A DNA stretch of 21,182 nt from a candidate division Hyd24-12 bacterium UBA5074 (lineage in GTDB: Bacteria; Fermentibacterota; Fermentibacteria; Fermentibacterales; Fermentibacteraceae). This document shows, piece by piece, positions 14,707 through 21,182 of the stretch (position 1 is its first letter; every line of letters starts with the position of its first letter). The stretch lies in contig DIAQ01000075.1 in assembly GCA_002414865.1 (NCBI GenBank), positions 34,461-55,642 of the forward strand, read 5' to 3'. The translations under genes were made by a program, and so were the position numbers. The notes beneath the pieces are model-generated. The model was not told where the DNA came from. It did no database searches and saw only the letters and a list, made by a program, of their open reading frames with translations.

Positions 14707-16953
14707 TCAGCGCATCACCGTGAGCTTGCGCACGAGAGTTCCGCCGGGGAAGGCGAGCCTTGCGAAGTAGATCCCGCCGGGCATGCCTGCACAGTCCCAC
14801 TCGCAGACATGCCAGCCCGCCTCCTGAAGGCCGCTGCCGGGGGTCGCCACTATCCGTCCGTCGAGCGAGAAGATGTCTATCCTCGCCGGTCCTGATGATG
14901 GCAGGCAGTACCGTATCGCGGCGGAGGATGAAGCCGGGTTCGGGCTGGGCTGCTCCATCGCGGCACGCCCTCCGGGACTTGTCCCGCCGATGCCGGTGAT
15001 CGTCCAGGTGATCGTTGTGGAGACCGCGCTCGACAGGGCGAAATCCTCGCCCACGGATTCCACGAGGAGGGTCGTCTCGTCCTCTCCCTCGGCGCGCTGG
15101 ACCGCCGGCACGAAGTAGGCGCTGCCTGGTGTGGCGCCGAGGAATGTCCTGCTGTCGTCTGCGTTGAGACGGTATACGTTGTATTCACGCACCCCGTCGT
15201 CCGGCGATGCGGTCCAGCGGAGTCTCACAGTCCCGTTGTCGTCGTCGATCTGGTAGAAGCCCTCCACCCAGAGCCCGGACGGAGGCTGCGGCGCCTGGGG
15301 CATTCCGTCCAGCAGGGCGATCCTGCCAACCCGGATCTCGTACCCTGTCAGCGCGCTGCCCGAAGAGAACCTCAGGCCGACGGCCTCGAGCGTCCTCCCG
15401 GCGAACTGCCCCAGCGGAAGCGTCTCCAGTTCCCATCCGGCGCCGGAGGAACTCCCCGCGCTGATGTACTCCGACATCCCGGAGGTGTCCGTGAAGTCGA
15501 GGGCCAGCTCCATGTGAGAGGGAGATCCGGCCGACGATGTCCGGAATGCCAGCTGAGCGATGCTGGAGGACGACAGGCTCAGATCGGTCTTGTACAGCTG
15601 GAGCGTCGTGGGCGAACCAGGGGCTATGTCGCCGGTCACTTCCAGGCAGGTTCCGCCGTAATAGGCGTCATCCCATACGAGATCCGGATAGAGGGGAGTT
15701 CCCGGGCAGTCGGCGATCCAGCGCCACGTCGGGAGCACGTCCTGAAGGCTGGGGTTCGCCCACTCGCCGCTTCTCCTGACGGCCCCGTCGATCGAGTAGA
15801 GGGTTCCCTGCCCGGTGTTGAAGTTGGTGACGAAAGGCAGGGCATCTATGGGTGACTTGTCCACCACATAGTGTGCCATGCCCTTCCATGCCTCCGATGT
15901 CGCGGTGTTGCTCGGATCTCGGTTGGCGCCCACCCAGAACCTGTTCTCGCGCTGGTAGAAATCGACCGGACCCGAGGAGGAGTTGAAGCACCATTCGGGT
16001 CTGTAGAAGCCAAGGGATGTCCTGTGGGGCTGGCCTTCCGGGAAGACGGCGTCCCAGTTCACGGATGTCCCGTATCCGTTGGCCTCCACGTCCACACCGG
16101 CGAACAGCTCGTACTTCGAGCGCCCGAGGCTCTGCGCCAGGTTGCCCGAGTTCGTGAGGCCTGTGGAGTTCCACCCGAAATTGATGAAGAACTCGTCGGA
16201 GATGATCTCCCCATCGTGGAAGAACATGTCGTTGTTCGAGTTGAGTGCGTTCTGCCAGGAGATGGCGCCGTTTTCGATCATGGCGTCGTACCACATCACA
16301 TCGATGTCTGAGGTCGTCTGGATGTAGTCCATGAAGTCCCGCACCTGCATCGCCAGCTCGGCGTTGCCCCCCGCTGTCTCCTGGTTGACGAACCAGCCCT
16401 CGAACCCGTAGTACTCCGCGACTTCGATCAGCTTGTCCGCCACGGGGAAGCTGCTCCCTTCGCGCTGCACCAGGTCCCACACCCATTGGATCTGACCGCC
16501 GTATACGGTCGGCGGGAAGAAGATGGTTCCGTATACCGGCACGCCGTTCCGATGAGCCGCGTCGATGACGTAGGGGCTGGGGGCGAGGATGAGCCCCTCC
16601 CCTGCGGAGCCTCCCCAGAAAACCATGATATCGATGTACATCCAGTAGTTGGGCGCGAAGATATCGAAGTCGTCGAGACCCTGGGACGGGTTGGCGCTCG
16701 TGCTGAACCACGCGCAGAGGGCGGCGATCGAGGCCTCCCCGGGGCGGGCGTGAGCGTTCACCTGGATGTCGCCCGTGAAGCGGCCGGCCAGAGGCACCGA
16801 TCCCTTGTTGTATGGCGCGTCGAGGTCGGAGGACGGCGTCCATGTCAGGAGGTCGTCCGGATACCAGTACGAGCAGTATGGCTGTCCGGGCAGGCCCTGC
16901 GCGACAGCGCCGGCTGCCAGCATGCAGGCGATCGCAGGCCAGATATGCTTCAT
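14707..16953 (-). CDS. Secreted GH85 endo-beta-N-acetylglucosaminidase with C-terminal sorting-like module
   Basis: A 748-residue secreted glycosidase. It has a signal peptide (MKHIWPAIACMLAAGAVAQG). The GH85 catalytic barrel begins near residue 25 and carries FEGWFVNQE with Asn190 and Glu192, the N-x-E catalytic pair of this family (as in Endo-A Asn171/Glu173). GH85 enzymes cut the chitobiose core of N-glycans using the substrate acetamido group as nucleophile. Supporting blocks are APNYWMYIDIMVFWGG, GVPVYGTIFFP and GFYRPEWCF. A beta-sandwich region follows (about 440-570), then a fibronectin-like stretch (about 575-660, VRLRWTASPDDGVREYNVY). A FlgD/type IX-like C-terminal module ends it (NPASSSAAIRY, IDIFSLDGRIVAT, GMPGGIYFARL, KLTV). 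GGAGG and GGGGAGAG precede ATG 16953. It probably heads the operon with trmFO. Confidence 0.92.
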   Translation of the reverse strand: MKHIWPAIACMLAAGAVAQGLPGQPYCSYWYPDDLLTWTPSSDLDAPYNKGSVPLAGRFTGDIQVNAHARPGEASIAALCAWFSTSANPSQGLDDFDIFAPNYWMYIDIMVFWGGSAGEGLILAPSPYVIDAAHRNGVPVYGTIFFPPTVYGGQIQWVWDLVQREGSSFPVADKLIEVAEYYGFEGWFVNQETAGGNAELAMQVRDFMDYIQTTSDIDVMWYDAMIENGAISWQNALNSNNDMFFHDGEIISDEFFINFGWNSTGLTNSGNLAQSLGRSKYELFAGVDVEANGYGTSVNWDAVFPEGQPHRTSLGFYRPEWCFNSSSGPVDFYQRENRFWVGANRDPSNTATSEAWKGMAHYVVDKSPIDALPFVTNFNTGQGTLYSIDGAVRRSGEWANPSLQDVLPTWRWIADCPGTPLYPDLVWDDAYYGGTCLEVTGDIAPGSPTTLQLYKTDLSLSSSSIAQLAFRTSSAGSPSHMELALDFTDTSGMSEYISAGSSSGAGWELETLPLGQFAGRTLEAVGLRFSSGSALTGYEIRVGRIALLDGMPQAPQPPSGLWVEGFYQIDDDNGTVRLRWTASPDDGVREYNVYRLNADDSRTFLGATPGSAYFVPAVQRAEGEDETTLLVESVGEDFALSSAVSTTITWTITGIGGTSPGGRAAMEQPSPNPASSSAAIRYCLPSSGPARIDIFSLDGRIVATPGSGLQEAGWHVCEWDCAGMPGGIYFARLAFPGGTLVRKLTVMR

Positions 16954-17017
16954 TCTCTCCCCGCCTCCTCCGTCGTGTGCCGTCCGAAGATAATGCCGGC
17001 GTTCCCCTGCGCGGACT

Positions 17018-17031
17018 GCCTCTGCAGAGGC
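17018..17031. promoter_or_regulatory. Perfect 14-bp palindrome between divergent GH85 and ATL genes
   Basis: GCCTCTGCAGAGGC is a perfect dyad in the 134-base divergent intergenic region. Its position suits an operator for either gene. I cannot name a regulator. Confidence 0.35.
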
Positions 17032-17087
17032 TAAGGCCCGCGCCCGGGCCTGGCGGAAGGCGCTCCCTTCCGTCAGATTCTCCACCC

Positions 17088-17432
17088 ATGCAGAGGAGGG
17101 TGTCTACGGGGAAGCGGTCGTCCGAAGGATCCTACCAGGTCATCTGGAGAGTCGTTGCGTGCATCCCGCGGGGCAGGGTCTCAACCTACGCCGCGATAGC
17201 CAGGATGGCCGGTCTGCAGGGCCGCGCCAGGATGGTGGGCTATGCCATGCATTCCCTGCCCGAGGGCTCCGGGATCCCATGGCACCGGGTCATCAACTCC
17301 AGGGGGGGCATAAGCGCCCATCCCGATCCATTGTTCGGTCAGATGCAGCGCGGCCTGCTGGAGCAGGAGGGGGTGGTCTTCGGCCCGGGAGGGCTTGTGG
17401 ATCTGGAGCGATGGGGGTGGCTGGGAGAATGA
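17088..17432 (+). CDS. Alkyltransferase-like (ATL) DNA repair protein
   Basis: A 114-residue protein matching the DNA-binding domain of O6-alkylguanine-DNA alkyltransferases: VIWRVVACIPRGRVSTYAAIARMAG (helix-turn-helix side), VGYAMHSLP, then IPWHRVINSRGGIS. The alkyl-acceptor cysteine of the PCHRV motif is tryptophan here (Trp65). This defines ATL proteins, which bind alkylated guanine without repairing it and hand the lesion to nucleotide excision repair. It keeps the arginine finger region and the short size of bacterial ATLs. ATG 17088 gives a normal length; no clear ribosome site precedes it. Its stop overlaps the next start (ATGA), so the two genes are translationally coupled. Confidence 0.9.
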   Translation: MQRRVSTGKRSSEGSYQVIWRVVACIPRGRVSTYAAIARMAGLQGRARMVGYAMHSLPEGSGIPWHRVINSRGGISAHPDPLFGQMQRGLLEQEGVVFGPGGLVDLERWGWLGE

Positions 17433-17965
17433 TCCGCCTGCGGGAAAAGTGTGACAGACCCCTCCCGGATCTCGAGAACGAGCCTGGGAACTCCATCCTC
17501 GCGCTCCTCGGCCTGCTCGTGATCGTTTCGCTGTCGATCTGGCTGGCTGGGATATGGGAGCAGATCCCCGAGACCGTGGCGACCGCCATCGACACCTCGG
17601 GAAACACCCGCGAAATGGGTCCGAAGGAGGAAATCCTCATCCTCCCGGCGCTCGCGGCAGTGTTCTGGGCAGGTTTCGGACTGCTGGCGAGGATACCCCA
17701 CAAGTACAACTACCCGGTCCGCATAACGCCGGGGAACGCCCAGCGCCAGTATGCCCTGGGAGTGTCGCTGATGAGCTGGATGAGGCTTCTCGTGCCCCTT
17801 CTGCTGTGCTTCACGGCCTGGTCGGGGACGAGGGCATCCGCACCCGGCCCAGGGGCTGAGGTTCCGGCGGGCGAGATGGCGCTGACTCTGGCCCTCATGC
17901 TGACCGTCGCCGTGCACATGGCTCTGATGATAAAGGGCAGGGGGGCGGCTACTTCTCGAACCTGA
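17429..17965 (+). CDS. DUF1648-like membrane protein
   Basis: A 178-residue protein with about four membrane helices: residues ~22-44, ~65-86, ~110-128 and ~150-170. The segment IPETVATAIDTSGNTREMGPKEEILILPAL between helices one and two resembles the DUF1648 motif (IPxxhPxHFNxxGxxDxxGxK), seen in SdpI-like and other small bacterial membrane proteins. Function is unknown. GGGAGA lies just before ATG 17429, which overlaps the ATL stop. The last 17 bases overlap the end of the convergent acetyltransferase gene. A partner role with ATL is not supported beyond the overlap. Confidence 0.8.
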   Translation: MIRLREKCDRPLPDLENEPGNSILALLGLLVIVSLSIWLAGIWEQIPETVATAIDTSGNTREMGPKEEILILPALAAVFWAGFGLLARIPHKYNYPVRITPGNAQRQYALGVSLMSWMRLLVPLLLCFTAWSGTRASAPGPGAEVPAGEMALTLALMLTVAVHMALMIKGRGAATSRT

Positions 17966-18818
17966 ACTCCTCGAAGTCTCCGAGTCTTTCGTAGCCTATC
18001 TTCATGTAGATGCCGTTGGACACAGGATTCGCGACATCGGTGAACAGGGTGCAGAACAGCCGCCCCTGATCGAGCATCAGCCTGCTGAGCGATGACACGC
18101 AGCTCGTGGCGTATCCGCGCCCTCTCAGCTCGGGCGGGGTATAGACGAGGCTGACCGTTTCTCCGTTCCAGGTTCGCCTGCTCCTTGCCGCCATGGACAC
18201 GGGCGCTCCGTCGATCCAGAGGAAGACTTCGCCGGCACGTATCTGCTCCGTGACGGCCTCGGAGGATTCCAGGGGGGCATCCTCCCCGAAGCAGTCGATG
18301 TGGAACCTCCCGTTCCAGCGGAGGACCAGGTCCTTCTCCTCCTCGGAAGCCTTCCTGAGGGCGCCCGGGGCCATCCGTACATCTGCCGGCGCGCTCAGGG
18401 AATACACGCCGAGGGACATCGAGCGCCTGGCATGGATCGAACCCGGACCGCCGAAGGCCCCGCTCCAGCAGGTTGCGAAGCGGCCTGCGAGTGGAACGGG
18501 ACCTATGACTCCCGGCACGTCGCGCCCCTCGGAGAGGAGAAGGTCCACGAGGCAGGCCATCGCTTCGTCCGGCCAGGAGGGCCCGTCGCAGAGGATCAGA
18601 TTGTGGGGCGGCGTCATCATGACGGCGCCGGCAATCGCCGAGTCCAGTTCGCAGGTGGCGAAGAAGGGGCTGTCTCCGGGCCGCATACCCCGGGAAAGCA
18701 TGCGTATGCAGAGTCCGATGGGGAGGCTGTTCATCTCCTCCCGGACACTCATCACCGGACCGGCGGCATCCAGGAAGGCCCCCGGACCATGATGGAGCAC
18801 CGGCTTCGCCCTGCTCAT
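17949..18818 (-). CDS. GNAT-family acetyltransferase
   Basis: A 289-residue protein whose C-terminal third is a GNAT domain of the FR47 type. GETVSLVYTPPELRGRGYA contains the acetyl-CoA phosphate-binding R-G-x-G loop. NPVSNGIYMKIGYERLGDFEEFRF is the classical final helix-strand, with asparagine and tyrosine near the acetyl-CoA thiol. The N-terminal two thirds look like a degenerate second GNAT-like half (LILCDGPSWPDEAMACLVDLLLSEGRDVPGVIG), common in this group. The substrate is unknown. I chose ATG 18818 because GGAGTGAG lies 5 bases upstream and the ferredoxin gene ends one base before it; the in-frame ATG at 18851 would overlap that gene. Confidence 0.88.
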   Translation of the reverse strand: MSRAKPVLHHGPGAFLDAAGPVMSVREEMNSLPIGLCIRMLSRGMRPGDSPFFATCELDSAIAGAVMMTPPHNLILCDGPSWPDEAMACLVDLLLSEGRDVPGVIGPVPLAGRFATCWSGAFGGPGSIHARRSMSLGVYSLSAPADVRMAPGALRKASEEEKDLVLRWNGRFHIDCFGEDAPLESSEAVTEQIRAGEVFLWIDGAPVSMAARSRRTWNGETVSLVYTPPELRGRGYATSCVSSLSRLMLDQGRLFCTLFTDVANPVSNGIYMKIGYERLGDFEEFRFEK

Positions 18819-18819
18819 C

Positions 18820-19494
18820 TCACTCCACGGTCGAGTCCAGGATGGAGCCATCCATCCCTATCCTCGTCAGCCTGAGCGGGAAGGAGGATGCGGCCATCTC
18901 CTTCGCGGATCTCACGACGCGCACAAGGCCTCCGCAGCAGGGCACCTGCATGAAAACCACCTCGACGGAGCGGATGTCGTTTCTCGCGAAGATCGCCGCC
19001 AGCTTCTCGATATAGGACGCAGCATCGTCGAGCTTCGGGCAGCCCACAAGCACCGAGCGCCCACGCACGAACCTGCGATGGAAGTCCGCGAACGCGAAAG
19101 GCGTGCAGTCCGCTGCGATCAGGAGGTCCGAGCCGTCGAGCCAGGACGCCGTCTCCGGCACCAGAGTGATCTGGACGGGCCAGTTCGAGAGCTGGGAGAC
19201 CGCCGGGGCCCCCGAAGGCGTCGGCGCCTCGGGACCGAGAATCCTCACCGCACTGCCCGGGCAGCCGCGCGGGGGGTGCGGAGCGGAGAATTCCGCCGCT
19301 TCCCTCTCCTCTATGGTCAGAGCGCCCGTCGGACACCCGCCGATGCATGCCCCGAGGCCGTCACAGTAGGAGTCCTTGACCAGCCTCGCCTTGCCGTCAT
19401 GCATCTCTATCGCGCCTTCGGCACAGGCCGAGGCGCATCGCCCGCAGCCATTGCACCTTTCTGCGTCTATCCTGAGGATCTTCCTTGCAGTCAT
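18820..19494 (-). CDS. Ferredoxin-domain protein with conserved cysteine-rich C-terminal domain
   Basis: A 224-residue protein with an N-terminal bacterial ferredoxin domain. The first half motif is CNGCGRCASAC (Cys14, 17, 20, 24). The second is CDGLGACIGGCP (Cys44, 50, 54) with leucine where a fourth cysteine is expected, so the second cluster may be three-cysteine ligated. The C-terminal domain (about 110-224) has DLLIAADCTPFAF, VLVGCPKLDD and VPCCGGLVRV, typical of a family of anaerobe redox proteins of unknown partner. No signal peptide; cytoplasmic. GGAGG lies 8 bases before ATG 19494, which is preferred over ATG 19509. The GNAT gene follows after one base. A role in electron transfer or cluster sensing is likely, but the substrate is not known. 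Confidence 0.88.
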   Translation of the reverse strand: MTARKILRIDAERCNGCGRCASACAEGAIEMHDGKARLVKDSYCDGLGACIGGCPTGALTIEEREAAEFSAPHPPRGCPGSAVRILGPEAPTPSGAPAVSQLSNWPVQITLVPETASWLDGSDLLIAADCTPFAFADFHRRFVRGRSVLVGCPKLDDAASYIEKLAAIFARNDIRSVEVVFMQVPCCGGLVRVVRSAKEMAASSFPLRLTRIGMDGSILDSTVE

Positions 19495-19634
19495 AACGAC
19501 AACCTCCATGTGTTCTGCAGGAATCTCGCGACGTCGGCCGGGAAGTGCAACTTCCTCCGGATCGAGCGCTTGACACATGGCGCGAGACCAGGGGTCATCA
19601 CCCCAGCGGACCCGAACGCTGAACGGAGACCGAT

Positions 19635-20027
19635 GTGAGCCTTCGCATCTGCGACGTCTCGAAGTTTGTTGTCATGGCTTCGGTCCTGGCATGCTCCCAG
19701 CCCTTCCCTCCCTCCGAGGGTCGACAGGACATCAGCTGCGGCCAGGCATGCGCCGTCGAACAGGTCTCCCTCTTCACCGTGACCGCCGACTCCTGCCTGT
19801 CGAACAGGAGTTCTCTGATAAGTGCCGAAGCGATGTACTATGGAGCACACGACGCCTGCACGACTGATCCCGATGACCTGTACGAACTCCTGGGCTGGGT
19901 GTCGAAGTGCCCCTTGTCTGAACTCGAATGCCTCATCGAAAGCCCGGATCCGGATTCGACCTGCACGGTCATCTGTCCGTCGAATCCGAGCCATGGACAG
20001 ACATCGCCAGGGGACCCCTGGCAATGA
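19635..20027 (+). CDS. Small protein with pilin C-terminal-like domain, copy 1
   Basis: A 130-residue frame beginning at GTG 19635, with GGAGA 5 bases upstream. After a short hydrophobic stretch (FVVMASVLACS) and a cysteine-rich section, it contains CLSNRSSLISAEAMYYGAHD, then DDLYELLG, and ends CPSNPSHG. This order (C-x2-N..., AEAMYY, acidic helix, CP...HG) is that of the globular part of type IV pilins and pseudopilins. The N-terminal methylation helix (GFTLIE) is missing. The same domain recurs immediately downstream in the same frame. It may be a soluble minor-pilin-like protein or part of a decayed gene. The domain assignment is from motif order only. Confidence 0.5.
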   Translation: MSLRICDVSKFVVMASVLACSQPFPPSEGRQDISCGQACAVEQVSLFTVTADSCLSNRSSLISAEAMYYGAHDACTTDPDDLYELLGWVSKCPLSELECLIESPDPDSTCTVICPSNPSHGQTSPGDPWQ

Positions 20028-20300
20028 CCTCAGGGATACCCCTCCCTTCGGGCCTGTCGCAGCCTGATGATCGCACTCGCAACCGCCGAGGCCATGTTCT
20101 TCGGCGAGCATGACAGGTATGGAACTCTCGATGAGCTGATCCAGCTGTTCGGTGCTTCTCTTCTCCACCTCTGTCCCGGCTGTGGCTTCGAATACGGGTT
20201 GGAGCTGCCTTCCAGCAGCGAATACTTGCTCTCCTGCCCGGTTCCGTGGTCGCCATCACACGGAAGTGTGGTCACGGGGATCTACAGCTGGGCTGACTGA
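20028..20300 (+). pseudogene. Pilin C-terminal-like domain, copy 2, same frame after one TGA
   Basis: Directly after TGA 20025-20027 the frame stays open for 90 codons: LRACRSLMIALATAEAMFFGEHDRYG, LDELIQLFG, LCPGCGFEYGL, then CPVPWSPSHGSVVTGIYSW. It parallels copy 1 (AEAMYYGAHD / AEAMFFGEHD; CPSNPSHG / CPVPWSPSHG) and resembles the globular end of pseudopilins more closely. Similarity begins before the only ATG (20067), which has no ribosome site, so independent translation is doubtful. It may be a remnant of a longer two-domain gene, or expressed from ATG 20067 as a 77-residue protein. Confidence 0.4.
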
Positions 20301-20381
20301 GACAGTCACGTCCTCCGGCCCGGTTCCTTCGTCGAAGTCATGCTTCCGCCACCCACCATCTGCAGGGCGCTTCCGCGGGAC

Positions 20382-20417
20382 AAAGAAAAAGCCCCCCGGG
20401 CTCTCGCCCGAGGGGCT
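20382..20417 (-). terminator. Rho-independent terminator of the rRNA operon
   Basis: On the minus strand, AGCCCCTCGGGC, a GAGA tetraloop and GCCCGGGGGGCT form a 12-bp stem (one G-U pair), followed at once by TTTTTCTTT. It starts 11 bases past the 3' end of 5S rRNA. Confidence 0.95.
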
Positions 20418-20427
20418 CATTCAATTT

Positions 20428-20541
20428 CCGGCGACGACCTACTCTCCCGGACGGTCCCCCGACCAGTACCATCGGCGCAGGAGGGCTTAACTTCCGTGTT
20501 CGGAATGAGAACGGGTGTGGCCCCTCCGCCATGGTCGCCGG
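20428..20541 (-). rRNA. rrf: 5S ribosomal RNA
   Basis: The minus strand reads CCGGCGACCATGGCGGAG at the 5' end, then the conserved CCGAACACGGAAGTTAAGC block. It ends GAGAGTAGGTCGTCGCCGG, whose last bases pair with the 5' end to form helix I. The length is about 114 bases, normal for bacterial 5S, though exact ends may differ by a few bases because TTT/AAA can extend the helix. It lies about 70 bases after 23S with no tRNA between. Confidence 0.96.
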
Positions 20542-20611
20542 AAAATCCAGCGCAGTTCTCTCACATCTATACAGGGCGAAGGTCAGAATTCAGACACGCT
20601 CGAGGCAATTT
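20542..20611 (-). other. 23S-5S spacer
   Basis: Seventy bases between the two rRNA genes with no tRNA. Nothing else recognisable is present. Confidence 0.8.

Positions 20612-21182
<571 letters not shown>

Noticed and set aside
19570..19600. Promoter for the first pilin-like gene based on TTGACA at 19570
   Set aside because: The -35 match is perfect, but no acceptable -10 hexamer lies at normal spacing.
20025..20027. In-frame TGA as selenocysteine
   Set aside because: No convincing SECIS-like hairpin follows, both copies end at a similar point near a tryptophan, and no selenocysteine genes are in the window.
19491..20168. Minus-strand frame of 225 codons opposite the pilin-like copies
   Set aside because: It overlaps the start of the ferredoxin gene, has no ribosome site at a sensible start, and shows no recognisable motif. 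The plus-strand frames have internal repeat similarity.

Overview
The window is 21.2 kb of high-GC bacterial DNA with tightly packed genes on both strands. Two large secreted proteins carry FlgD/type IX-like C-terminal modules. There is a strictly anaerobic class III ribonucleotide reductase operon, and many genes lack a close match to well-known bacteria. This suggests an uncultured anaerobe of the FCB/candidate-phylum kind (Fermentibacteria-like). That placement is inference; the 23S rRNA at the right edge is the best way to settle it. I see no CRISPR array, insertion sequence, prophage or tRNA.

Layout, left to right. (1) 1-4729, + strand: the 3' part of a secreted NodB-fold protein with a C-terminal sorting-like module, then a fused double-domain M16 zinc peptidase. 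(2) 4726-5592, - strand: an EamA-type transporter, convergent with the peptidase. (3) 5631-8749, + strand: the nrd operon. A tandem pair of NrdR boxes precedes nrdD. The glycyl-radical C-terminus of NrdD is not in nrdD itself; it is a separate 59-residue reading frame between nrdD and nrdG. This split reductase is the most interesting system in the window. (4) 8756-8824: a long perfect-armed inverted repeat. (5) 8934-10730, - strand: a YgiQ-family radical SAM protein, divergent from a small secreted protein at 10761-11348. (6) 11628-12781, + strand: a TauE/SafE permease that appears to start at CTG, followed by a small membrane protein. (7) 12797-16953, - strand: a GH85 endo-beta-N-acetylglucosaminidase, then trmFO, then a small secreted protein. 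(8) 17088-17965, + strand: an alkyltransferase-like (ATL) DNA repair protein overlapping a DUF1648-like membrane protein. (9) 17949-19494, - strand: a ferredoxin-domain protein with a GNAT acetyltransferase one base downstream. (10) 19635-20300, + strand: two tandem, same-frame copies of a pilin C-terminal-like domain separated by one TGA. (11) 20382-21182, - strand: the end of an rRNA operon, with partial 23S, 5S and a clear intrinsic terminator.

How the genes work together. NrdD, the detached radical peptide and NrdG should form one anaerobic dNTP-synthesis machine under NrdR control. The GH85 and NodB-like proteins suggest extracellular glycan processing at the cell surface. The remaining genes are housekeeping (tRNA methylation, DNA repair, peptide turnover, transport) and show no obvious shared pathway.
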